Part shown: positions 25,820 through 34,040 of the stretch, piece after piece
Numbering within the stretch: the first letter of the stretch is position 1
How the letters are laid out: every line of letters starts with the position of its first letter
Assembly (NCBI RefSeq): GCF_009908295.1
Contig: NZ_JAAALO010000003.1
Coordinates: forward strand, 868,001 to 932,000
Origin: Micromonospora rubida
GTDB lineage: Bacteria > Actinomycetota > Actinomycetes > Mycobacteriales > Micromonosporaceae
Direction of reading: 5' to 3'
DNA length: 64,000 nt
Position numbers and translations under genes: made by a program
The notes under the pieces: generated by a model
Database searches by the model: none
Told to the model about the DNA's origin: nothing
Seen by the model: the letters and a program-made list of their open reading frames with translations, nothing else

Positions 25820-26041
25820 ATGATCCGACAGCGTGTTTTGGCCATCCTATTGTTGCTGATTGCGTTTGTGGCGTTGGCTCTCTCGCACACTTTTCCGTTC
25901 CTGGACGATCTCTCCGAGCTGGAGGAGACGGCGATCGTGTTCCTCGGCGCGGGGTGCGGACTGGCAGGTGTGTGGCTCTGGTTGCGCAAAACGCCGGGAG
26001 CGCCGACGCCGCGTGCGGCCGACGACGGTGGGAGCCACTGA
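25820..26041 (+). CDS. Small two-helix membrane protein
   Basis: A 73-residue protein with two hydrophobic helices (MIRQRVLAILLLLIAFVALA and ETAIVFLGAGCGLAGVWLWL), separated by an acidic loop, and a charged tail. I do not recognise the family. The first 100 bases are less GC-rich than the neighbours, which suggests a recent arrival between two parts of an XRE regulator remnant. No good Shine-Dalgarno is present, so translation is uncertain. Confidence 0.45.
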   Translation: MIRQRVLAILLLLIAFVALALSHTFPFLDDLSELEETAIVFLGAGCGLAGVWLWLRKTPGAPTPRAADDGGSH

Positions 26042-26202
26042 TCGCTGGATTCAGCGCTCCCGCTGTCGACGGCCGAACGGTGACGGTGCTGCTGGTGGTA
26101 CCGACCTGATGAGGGTGGCAGTGTGCTACTCAGCGACGAACACGCCGACGCCCGGCAGCGTCTCAAGGGAGCCGCGCTGACCGCTCTTGCGACGCTCCCG
26201 GC

Positions 26203-26352
26203 TACCGGCATCTGGTCGACGCCGAACGGGCTGCGCCTGCGGAGATCCGGTGCCGGCCGGTGGCGCGTACGGTGATCGCCGACGTGGTGCGCGGCGGCCC
26301 GGCACCGGCCGACGTGGCGCGCCTGGCCATCCTGGTCGGTTTGACCCGGTGA
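26203..26352 (+). pseudogene. Remnant of an XRE regulator, C-terminal end
   Basis: The frame ends AEIRCRPVARTVIADVVRGG ... LAILVGLTR, which resembles the C-terminus of actinomycete XRE/TPR regulators (…EIRCRPLARxVVxDLL…). Nothing upstream in this frame restores a full gene. Its stop codon overlaps the GTG of the following small gene (GTGA), the arrangement expected in the intact operon. Confidence 0.45.
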
Positions 26353-26594
26353 CCGCGCCGTTTCTCTCCCTGGCCCAGATCCGCAACCGGCTCACCCTGA
26401 CGGCCCGGACGGTCCTGCGCCACCACCGACCAGGCAGGGACGGATGCTGCCCGGTGTGCCGAATCCCGCGCTGCCCGGCAGCGACCACCGCACAGAACCT
26501 CCTCGCGGCGATCCGGCGGACCAGCGACGGAGCTGCGGTTCGGCAGCGAGGTACGGCGGCCAGGTCGGTCGCCCTCGACCGGAACGAACCGTAG
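26349..26594 (+). CDS. Small CxVC zinc-site protein linked to XRE regulators
   Basis: An 81-residue protein with a probable metal site GCCPVCRIPRCPAATTA at about residues 32-48, between a helical N-terminus (FLSLAQIRNRLTLTARTVLR) and a helical tail. Short proteins with this CPVC pattern often follow XRE regulators in Micromonosporaceae genomes (from memory of such neighbourhoods). The GTG at 26349 overlaps the stop of the regulator remnant by 4 bases. Its regulator is broken, so the gene may be an orphan. Confidence 0.5.
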   Translation: MTAPFLSLAQIRNRLTLTARTVLRHHRPGRDGCCPVCRIPRCPAATTAQNLLAAIRRTSDGAAVRQRGTAARSVALDRNEP

Positions 26595-26674
26595 TCGTCG
26601 CGACTGAAGGGCCAACCTGCCCCGTGACCGAACAGGTACTGGCACGGCCAGAGGCAACAAGCAATCATGCTTCC

Positions 26675-27292
26675 ATGGATCCTGCTCCGGCGTCCGTCGC
26701 TGTCGATCCGCTACGGCCCCGCCGGATCTGGTACCTCGTCGCGGCGCTGATCGCCGCAGGCGGCGTGCTGACCGCCGCCGCGCTGCTGTTCCTGATTCCC
26801 TTCGGGGGTGACCTCGGGCAGTTCGGGGGTGACCTCGGGCAGCGCGTCACGCCCGGGCAGCCGCTCACCGTGCATATGCCCGAGACCGGGAAGATGGTGT
26901 GGGTCAAGGGCGAGCAGTCTCTCCCAGCCTGCCAATATTCGGAGGCGGACACCCAGAAGCTCGAAGAGTCGGTTCTGGTTTCGATGCTCGCCGACGATCT
27001 CACCTTGGAGGTGGATGGCGAGCGTTGGCGCGGCCTGCAGATGATGCGCGCCAAACCGGTCGGCACGTACACGCTGACCTGCACGGTCTCGGACGAGCAG
27101 GCCACCTCGTCCTTCTCGATCGGGGATCCTCCCCGGTTCCACGATCCGCGTTCGAAGGCACTTGCGGCGCTGGCAGCCGAGGCCTTGGCAACCCTCAGCG
27201 TGCTGGTCGGTGCCGTGTGGACGGTGGTCATCGCGGTCCGGCGCCATCAGCGCGCAAAGCGTCCCGCCGAGCGGCACCTGACGGTCGGATAG
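26675..27292 (+). CDS. Membrane protein of unknown function with FGGDLGQ duplication
   Basis: Protein of 205 residues with two predicted membrane helices, at about residues 20-42 and 165-190, and an extracytoplasmic domain of about 120 residues between them holding two cysteines (LPACQYSE and YTLTCTVSD) that could form a disulfide. Just after the first helix, FGGDLGQ is repeated exactly, encoded by two perfect 21-base copies (26801-26821 and 26822-26842). I do not recognise the family. Start ATG 26675 has no strong Shine-Dalgarno. Confidence 0.55.
   Translation: MDPAPASVAVDPLRPRRIWYLVAALIAAGGVLTAAALLFLIPFGGDLGQFGGDLGQRVTPGQPLTVHMPETGKMVWVKGEQSLPACQYSEADTQKLEESVLVSMLADDLTLEVDGERWRGLQMMRAKPVGTYTLTCTVSDEQATSSFSIGDPPRFHDPRSKALAALAAEALATLSVLVGAVWTVVIAVRRHQRAKRPAERHLTVG
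26801..26842 (+). repeat. Perfect 21-bp tandem duplication inside a gene
   Basis: The 21 bases from 26801 recur exactly from 26822 and encode two copies of FGGDLGQ. Perfect identity, including third codon positions, suggests a recent duplication. Confidence 0.85.
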
Positions 27293-27392
27293 CGCCGGTC
27301 CGGCAGCCGGTTGCGTACCGTGGGGTACAGCCGCCATCGCGCCTGTCGAACATGCCGTGGAGCGGTGTGGCGAGGGTGGCTGAGCGGCCAGC

Positions 27393-27851
27393 TCACGGGC
27401 CGACGAGGATGTCGTCCATCACCCAGATGACGTCCGGATTCTGGCGGACCACGTCAAGTTGGGCATCCGTCATGTTCGCGGCGAACCCGAAATAAGCGGT
27501 CCTGAACAGCCCGGTGGGAGCGACACCGACCTGCCGGGCGGCGGCCTCAGGGTCCGCGCCGCCGGGTCGCATCTGGACGATGTACGACCCTGGGACGCGA
27601 TCCGCTGAGGTGCTGCGTCGGTACGGGGCCGGCCGGGTGGGCGTGTCGGCCTCGATCTTCCGTACCAGGGTCTCGGCGCGGAGCGCGTCGAGCTGGGCGG
27701 TGGTGAGCCGGGCCCCGAATCCGGCGCCCCAGGTCCGGTACACGTCGTCCGGACGGATTCCGATCCGGGGCCACAACTCGTTGAAGTAGACCATCCGTCT
27801 CGGCCCAGGTTCGGAGTCGACCCAGACCAGGTGGTCCATCGGTTCCTCCAT
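27393..27851 (-). CDS. Protein of two tandem I9 (subtilisin propeptide-like) units
   Basis: Protein of 152 residues without signal peptide or membrane helix. Residues about 88-150 match the peptidase inhibitor I9 fold (SYIVQMRPG, then YFGFAANMTDAQLDVVRQNP and DVIWVMDD). Residues about 5-68 look like a second, more divergent copy (HLVWVDSEPG, then VYRTWGAGFGARLTTAQLDA, then KIEADT). Stand-alone I9 proteins inhibit subtilases or act as their folding chaperones; no protease gene is nearby. Two starts are possible: ATG 27851 or ATG 27839, which has the better GGAGG. Confidence 0.65.
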   Translation of the reverse strand: MEEPMDHLVWVDSEPGPRRMVYFNELWPRIGIRPDDVYRTWGAGFGARLTTAQLDALRAETLVRKIEADTPTRPAPYRRSTSADRVPGSYIVQMRPGGADPEAAARQVGVAPTGLFRTAYFGFAANMTDAQLDVVRQNPDVIWVMDDILVGP

Positions 27852-27920
27852 GCGGGACTCCTCAAAATTCGATCGGCCCCTCGGACCGCCCCATCCAGGT
27901 CGATCCGTCGAGCTGGTCGT

Positions 27921-28982
27921 CTACCTGTCGGTCTTCTGCTGCCGGTCGGGATCGGCCTCCGCCGGGCCCGTGTCGGCGTGGCGGCCGGAGCCCCGGCGGG
28001 CCCCCGGGACGCTGCCGCCGACCGTCGCCACGCGGGGACGGCGCAGGGTCATGAGGAGACCGACGATCAACAGCGCCAGGCCGATGACCGCGAGCGTGAG
28101 CGGACCCCACAGCTTGACCATCTGGAGCAGTTGCCGGTTCGAGCCCGCCTTGTCGGCGCTGCTTGCGATCGCGTCGTCGGTGTAGGTGAAGACCGCGTCG
28201 AGGATGACGGTCTCCTGCCCGTTGTCGCCGACGAGCTTCTTGCTCTGCGTCTCCTCCACCTTGACGAACTGGCCGGTGGTCGGCTCCACCCACACCTTGC
28301 GGGTGTTGCTGTAGCTGACCCGGCCGGTGGTGGCACCGGGCACCAACTGGCCCACCAGGAGTTGCAGGCGGTCGGCCGGCAACGGCTGCGTCGCGTCGCG
28401 GATTTCCTGGGTGAACTGGTAGGTCTCCAGCCCGTTGATCTGCTCGGTCTTGACGAAGCGCGCCGGCTGGGTGGTGCTGATGTCCCGGTCGAAGATCTCG
28501 TAGGTCTTCTTCTCGGTGCCGAACGGGAACTTGTAGATCTGGCCCGAGTAGTTGACGCTCTGCCGGTCGTTGCCGGTGTCGAGCCACTGCTTGTCCCACT
28601 GCTGGGCGGCGCCGGACTTCCGGTCGAGTGCCAGCGACGTGCTGTAGGCGCTGATCAGGGCCTTGGTGTCGGTGCGGATGACCTCCTGCCCGACCAGCCA
28701 CACGACGGCGTTGCCGTCGAGCGAGCCGTCCAGCTTGGCGGTCTCCCTGGTGTCCGGCGTGACGGTGACGGTCGAACGCAGGGTGGCCTGGTTCACCTCC
28801 GCCTTGCCGTTGGTGATCTGCATGAAGCGGGCGTTGGGTGCCTCGGCGACGGACTGGGTACGCTCCAGGTCGTACGGCAGACGGTCCACCTGGGGTGCCA
28901 CGACGAACGTGAGACCGCCGGCGAAGACCAACGCGAGGACACCGACGCCGGACAGCGCGGCGCCGATGACGCGAGACCTCAT
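27921..28982 (-). CDS. DUF3068 (PorA-family) membrane protein
   Basis: Protein of 353 residues with an N-terminal signal anchor (GAALSGVGVLALVFAGGLTFVV), an exported beta-rich domain of about 270 residues, a second membrane helix at about 295-317 (GPLTLAVIGLALLIVGLLM) and a basic, disordered cytoplasmic tail. This is the architecture of DUF3068, found throughout actinobacteria that make complex envelopes, often beside glycan genes. Function is unknown. GGAGG lies 4 bases before ATG 28982. Its own promoter is likely, as 114 bases separate it from the AftD gene. Confidence 0.8.
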   Translation of the reverse strand: MRSRVIGAALSGVGVLALVFAGGLTFVVAPQVDRLPYDLERTQSVAEAPNARFMQITNGKAEVNQATLRSTVTVTPDTRETAKLDGSLDGNAVVWLVGQEVIRTDTKALISAYSTSLALDRKSGAAQQWDKQWLDTGNDRQSVNYSGQIYKFPFGTEKKTYEIFDRDISTTQPARFVKTEQINGLETYQFTQEIRDATQPLPADRLQLLVGQLVPGATTGRVSYSNTRKVWVEPTTGQFVKVEETQSKKLVGDNGQETVILDAVFTYTDDAIASSADKAGSNRQLLQMVKLWGPLTLAVIGLALLIVGLLMTLRRPRVATVGGSVPGARRGSGRHADTGPAEADPDRQQKTDR

Positions 28983-29096
28983 AGTGCCTCCACGTATTGA
29001 GGGACGGGTGGTTCGGCAGGCGGACTGCTTGCCGGCTGCCAGAGGTTACTACCGAGTTACATCCGGAAGCGACCCCTGAGCCGCATCTTCATACGC

Positions 29097-32000
29097 TCAA
29101 TCATCGGGTTCCGCCGTTTTCCGGAGCACCATTGTGAAGTTCCAAGTGAGCGTTTCCCGCAGCGCCGGAACCCGGGCCACCCACCGCGCCCACCCCGGGT
29201 GGTACCGGGGCAGCACGTCAACGATGTCGATGGCGCCGACGCGCCGGGCCGCCCTGGCCCACCGCATCGCCCGCGCGGCGCTGACGGGGAACAGGGTGTG
29301 CCCGAACCGGTTCTTCGGCTCTCGGCCGGTACGACGCAGGTAGCGCCGCCGGGCCCGCTCGCCACCCAGGAAGTGCCACGGCGAGGTCTCGTGGCCGCCC
29401 CACGGGGACAGCCACGGCGTGAACGACACGTACACGGTGCCACCGGGGCGGGTCACCCGGACCATCTCGTCGAGCATCGCCTCGGGTTCGGCGACGTGTT
29501 CGAGCACATTGGACGAGTAGCAGACCTCCACCCCGCCGGACCGTACGGGCAGCGCGGTCCCGCTGCCCCGCAGCATGCCCGACACCGCGGCGCCGGCTGC
29601 GGCGAAGTCACCGACGGCCGGGTCCAGACCGATGTACGCCGCGCCGGCCCGCCGGAACTCGGTGGCGAAGTAGCCGGGGCCGCCACCCACGTCGAGGACC
29701 CGGGCGCCGGCGAGGTCCACGTAGGACCGCAGTTGGCGTACGGAGTCGTCGGCGAGCAGCGAGTAGAACCGGTCCGGGTCGATCTGTTCGTGCAGGAAGC
29801 CGCGGAACAGCGCGACCGACCGGCCGAGCGTCGCCCGGTACGGCTCCTCGTCCGGTGGCGCGGTCGAGGGCTCCGGCGACGGCGAGGGCTCCGGGGACGG
29901 CTCGGTGTCGGCCTCGGGCGGGCGGGCGGCGTCCGGCACCACGGTCGCCGCGACGGCGCACACCGCCGCGAGCATCGCCGCCTGCACGACGGTCCCGTAC
30001 ACCCATTCCTGCCCGTGCCCGAGCAGTCGGCCCAGGACGGCCACCGAGATGCCGCCGGCGCCGGCGACGAAGGCGATCCCCGGCAGGGCACCCGGCCGCA
30101 GCAGGCGCACCAGCATGGCGGCGAGCAGCAGCGCGGCGGCGGCCACGCCGCCGAGGGCGACCGCGAGCGCCATCAGCGGCACCACGACCCACCACCCGCC
30201 GCCGGTACGGGCCGGCCGGTCCGTCGCCGGGCCCTCCACCGGCCGGCGGCGTCGAGCCGGCACGAGCGCGGCGAGTCCGACGACGAACACGGCGACAGCG
30301 CCCGCCACCAGCCCGGCCCGATAGGGCTGGTCAGGGGTGAAGCGGAGCATCACGGTGCCGCCGCTGCCGGCCGGCACCTCGAACGCCTGCTGCCAACCGT
30401 CGACCCGCTCGGCCCGTAGCCGCCGGCCGTCCAGCGTCGCGGTCCAGCCGGCGTTGAAGTTCTCCGTCACGACGAGCAGCGCCGCCTCGCCCGCGCCGAT
30501 CGTGACCGTCCGGTCGGTGGCGGCCCACCGGTCGACCTGCACGTCGCGTGACCGGGTCGGCGCCGCCTTGCCGGTCCCGTCCGGCACGAGCGCCGCCGAG
30601 TCCACGACGAACGCGGCCGAGGGCACCGTGCGCAGGCGGTGTTCGCCAGCGGGGAGCTGCACCCCCTCGCTCGCGAAGTCGTCGCAAAGGGTCACCGCCA
30701 GCGACCGGCCGGCGCGTAGGTCCGCCAGGGTGCCGGAGACCGAGGTCGGGTACCCGACGCCGTCGAGCGTCACCGTCGGCCCCCTGCCGCAGGGCACCGC
30801 CACCGGCGTGCCGGCACCGGCCGGCCGCAGGAGGTCGGCGAGCGCGGGAACCTCGACCTCGGCGACGCCGACCGGCGCCGGCCAGGCGTTGCCGCGCGGG
30901 TCGGCCACCGCGCCGTCGAACGCGGTCACCGCAATGTCCAGCCGGTCGGTGGTCAGCTTCGGGAAGCGGATCCAGCCGTCGGCGTCGACCGGCGCGGTGG
31001 CCGACCGGGACGCGGTGCGCAGCACGACCTGCCGCGGCCGGGCGGAGACCGGCGTCGCCGGCGCGACCAGTCGCACCCGGTCGATCGTCCGGCGCTGCCC
31101 CCACCGCAGGCGCAGCGTCGGACGGTCGTCGACCGGTTCCGCGAGCCAGGCCGTGGTCGGATCGCCGTCCACCGCCGCGTCGGCGGCGACCGTGACGTCC
31201 CCGGCGAGCACCGACGACGCCGAGGCGGTCACCGGGCGGTCCACCGGCATCGACCCGCCCGGACGCGGTCGCGCGGTCAGGCGCAGGTGGTACGTCGCGT
31301 CCACCGGCGTCGCGAAGAACCGGTCCACGCCCAGCGGTTCCTCGCCCGTACGGGCCAGGAACTGGTCGCAGCGGAGCCCGTCCGGGCCGGTGAAGCAGGC
31401 GGCTCGGTCCTGCGGGGCGCGGCTGAACGCGTACGCCGGCGCCGGCCCCCCGCTCAGGTCCGTCGGCGCGCGCAGCCCACGCTGGGCAGCCAGCCCTGGA
31501 ACGCCGAGCTCGCGCAGCCCCACCGCGCCGCCGCTGTAGCCCTGGCGGAGGGCGAGCACCGTCACCCGTACGGTCGTGGTCAGGCCGGGGAGCGTCTCGA
31601 GCCGGTGCGGCCCGGGAGTGTCGGGCACCGCCCGGTCGACCGCACCCTGGTCGGTGCTGACCCGCACCAGCCCGACCGGGAGCGCCGTCCGCAGGTCGTC
31701 GGAGAAGTCCACGGTCACCTCGGTGACCCGGAGCGGCGTGTCGAGTGTCATCTCCAGCCACTGGCCCGAGGCCGGTTCGAACGGGTCGGAGCGCCAGGCG
31801 GTGGCCGGGTCGCCGTCGAGCGCGGCGAACGGGAGGTAGGAGGGCTCGGTGCCGCCGCCGGAGTCGGCGAAGCTGGCGCTGCTGGACGCGTCCACCGACC
31901 GGATGCCCTGGTATGCGGCGACGGTCTGATGCCCGTCGGCGGCGAACGGGAGCAGGTCGGTGCGGATCCGTCCCTGCCGGGTCGCCTCGTCGGCGGTCAG

Positions 32001-34040
32001 GGTGTGGCTGACGTTGTCGCGCATCCGGCCCACGTTCAGCTCGCGCCGACGCAGCCCGTCGGTGACGATCCGCGGCCCGGTTGCGTCGGCCGGCTCCGCG
32101 TCGCCGGTCAGCAGGACCGGCTGCCGTGGGTCGAGCAGGCCCTGCTCGAGCACCCCGAGCAGCGACTCCGGTCCGCCGCTGACCACCGGCACGTCGGCGC
32201 GGGCCGACGCCGAGACGGTGGGCACCGCGCGGTCGACCGCGAAGATCTCGATCGCCGGTACGGACTGCGCCGCGTCGACCGGGCTGCGCTGCGGATCGTC
32301 GACGCTCACCTCGGGGCCGAACGACGCGGCCGGCCGCAGCCCCGGGGAGCCCGCGATCGCCTGCCGGATGACCGCGATCGGCGGGGCGCCGCTGGCCGTC
32401 CGGTCGATGTCGTGGCGGACCAGCAGGTAGCGGTAGCCGGAGCGGGCGAGGAAGTCGGCGAGCGCCGGTGAGCCACGGCCCTGCGCCAGGACCGTCTCGA
32501 CGGCGTCCATCACCCGGATGTTGCCCTCGGAGCCGAGCGGGATCTGGTGCCGGGTCGCCCAGGGTGCGCCGGCCAGCGGCTGAAGTGGCTCGTCCACCGT
32601 CCGGCCCCAGGTGTGCTGCGCGAACCCGGACCCGGGGACGACCAGCGTACGGGCCTGCGGATCCTGCGCGGCGAGCCAGCCGGCCGCCTGCCGCCAGTGG
32701 GTGGGCAGGTCCGTCCAGCCCGGACCCGGCCGCAGCATGAGCATCCACGCGGGCGCGGACGCGACGAGCAGCAGCCCCGCCACGACCGGTGCCGCGTGGA
32801 TCCGCACCCGACGCCGGGCGACCAGGTGGCTGGCCGCGTGGGCGAGGCCGAGCAGGAGCGGAAGCCGCAGCACCGGCTCGAACTTGTGCACGTTGCGCAG
32901 CGGCGCGAGTGGCCCGTCGAGCAGGTCGCGGACGAACGGGGCGAGCGGGCTGTCCAGCGTGCCGAGGTAGCCGGTGGTCAGCAGGGTCAGCCCGGTCAGC
33001 ACGCCGAGTACGAGAAACCGGCGCTCGGGCAGGTCGCGCAACGCGAGCCCCACCAGGCCGACCAGGGCGATCAGCGCGGTCGCGGCCATCAGTGCGGGGC
33101 TGTCGATGAGCACCCAGCCGGCCGGCCACCATGGTTCGCCCTGGACGACGTAGCCGACCCACTGGTTGGTGCCGCGTACGGCCTGGAAGAGCGAGGTCAC
33201 CGCGGTGGTCGTCGCCGACGACTCGATGTAGTCCAGGAACGGCAGGCTGTACTGCCCGAAGAGCAGCAGCGGCGCGACCCACCAGAGGGTCGCGCCCGCC
33301 ACGAAGACGCACCACCAGGCCGCGAGCACGGCCAGTTGCCGGTCCCAGCGCCGGGTCGCCAACCAGAGCGCGGGCAGCACCAGCGCCATCACGGTGGCGG
33401 CGGCGTTGATCCCGCCCATGAAGAGCACGGCGAACCCGGAGAGGGCCGCCGCGCGCCGGGCCGAGCCGATGCGGCGCACCGCCGCCAACGGCAGCAGCAC
33501 CCACGGCAGCACGACCACCGGCAGCATCTCCGCGGAGAGCGGGCCGATCTCGGTCAGCATCCGGGGCGCGAGCGCGTAGGCCAGCCCGGCCAGCAGCCGC
33601 CCGGGCTCGGCGCCGATCCGCAGTGCCCGGGCGAGCAGCACCACGCCGAGGTACCCGGCGCAGAGCAGGAGTGCGCTCCAGGCTCGCTGGGTCACCCACG
33701 GGGGCAGGCCGAGCAGGTCACCGACGGCGAAGAACGGGCCCATCGGGAACAGATAGCCGTACGCCTGCTGCTGCAGTTCCCCCGAGGCCGCCTCCGGGTT
33801 CCACAGGTGCAGCGCCCGGGCCATGAACCCGATCGGGTCGACGGCCAGGTCCAGCTTGGTGTCGAAGGTGGCGCGTCCGGGGCGCTGCAGCACGGCGACC
33901 ACCACGAGCAGGAGCGCGCCCGCCCAGGTGGCGAGGCGCCGCCGGCGGCGGTCCACCGCGTCGGGGCCGCCGGCCGCGCCCGCCGGCCGGGCGGCGGGCG
34001 GCCCGGCGGCCCCGACGCGGTTCCGCGTGGTGGCCGTCAT
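29097..34040 (-). CDS. AftD-type arabinofuranosyltransferase fused to a SAM methyltransferase
   Basis: Giant envelope enzyme of 1647 residues. The N-terminal 430 or so residues are a GT-C membrane domain with about ten helices, like mycobacterial AftD, which adds alpha-1,3 arabinofuranose branches from decaprenyl-phospho-arabinose. A large extracytoplasmic part with discoid (F5/8-type) beta-sandwich units follows, then membrane helices near residues 1250-1370, an acidic Pro/Glu linker, and a class I methyltransferase (ARVLDVGGGPGYFATEF at about 1445; NVLEHVAEPEAML). The methyltransferase should face the cytoplasm. The ATG at 34040 overlaps the VWA gene stop by 4 bases; a GTG three codons earlier is less likely. 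Confidence 0.85.
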   Translation of the reverse strand: MTATTRNRVGAAGPPAARPAGAAGGPDAVDRRRRRLATWAGALLLVVVAVLQRPGRATFDTKLDLAVDPIGFMARALHLWNPEAASGELQQQAYGYLFPMGPFFAVGDLLGLPPWVTQRAWSALLLCAGYLGVVLLARALRIGAEPGRLLAGLAYALAPRMLTEIGPLSAEMLPVVVLPWVLLPLAAVRRIGSARRAAALSGFAVLFMGGINAAATVMALVLPALWLATRRWDRQLAVLAAWWCVFVAGATLWWVAPLLLFGQYSLPFLDYIESSATTTAVTSLFQAVRGTNQWVGYVVQGEPWWPAGWVLIDSPALMAATALIALVGLVGLALRDLPERRFLVLGVLTGLTLLTTGYLGTLDSPLAPFVRDLLDGPLAPLRNVHKFEPVLRLPLLLGLAHAASHLVARRRVRIHAAPVVAGLLLVASAPAWMLMLRPGPGWTDLPTHWRQAAGWLAAQDPQARTLVVPGSGFAQHTWGRTVDEPLQPLAGAPWATRHQIPLGSEGNIRVMDAVETVLAQGRGSPALADFLARSGYRYLLVRHDIDRTASGAPPIAVIRQAIAGSPGLRPAASFGPEVSVDDPQRSPVDAAQSVPAIEIFAVDRAVPTVSASARADVPVVSGGPESLLGVLEQGLLDPRQPVLLTGDAEPADATGPRIVTDGLRRRELNVGRMRDNVSHTLTADEATRQGRIRTDLLPFAADGHQTVAAYQGIRSVDASSSASFADSGGGTEPSYLPFAALDGDPATAWRSDPFEPASGQWLEMTLDTPLRVTEVTVDFSDDLRTALPVGLVRVSTDQGAVDRAVPDTPGPHRLETLPGLTTTVRVTVLALRQGYSGGAVGLRELGVPGLAAQRGLRAPTDLSGGPAPAYAFSRAPQDRAACFTGPDGLRCDQFLARTGEEPLGVDRFFATPVDATYHLRLTARPRPGGSMPVDRPVTASASSVLAGDVTVAADAAVDGDPTTAWLAEPVDDRPTLRLRWGQRRTIDRVRLVAPATPVSARPRQVVLRTASRSATAPVDADGWIRFPKLTTDRLDIAVTAFDGAVADPRGNAWPAPVGVAEVEVPALADLLRPAGAGTPVAVPCGRGPTVTLDGVGYPTSVSGTLADLRAGRSLAVTLCDDFASEGVQLPAGEHRLRTVPSAAFVVDSAALVPDGTGKAAPTRSRDVQVDRWAATDRTVTIGAGEAALLVVTENFNAGWTATLDGRRLRAERVDGWQQAFEVPAGSGGTVMLRFTPDQPYRAGLVAGAVAVFVVGLAALVPARRRRPVEGPATDRPARTGGGWWVVVPLMALAVALGGVAAAALLLAAMLVRLLRPGALPGIAFVAGAGGISVAVLGRLLGHGQEWVYGTVVQAAMLAAVCAVAATVVPDAARPPEADTEPSPEPSPSPEPSTAPPDEEPYRATLGRSVALFRGFLHEQIDPDRFYSLLADDSVRQLRSYVDLAGARVLDVGGGPGYFATEFRRAGAAYIGLDPAVGDFAAAGAAVSGMLRGSGTALPVRSGGVEVCYSSNVLEHVAEPEAMLDEMVRVTRPGGTVYVSFTPWLSPWGGHETSPWHFLGGERARRRYLRRTGREPKNRFGHTLFPVSAARAMRWARAARRVGAIDIVDVLPRYHPGWARWVARVPALRETLTWNFTMVLRKTAEPDD

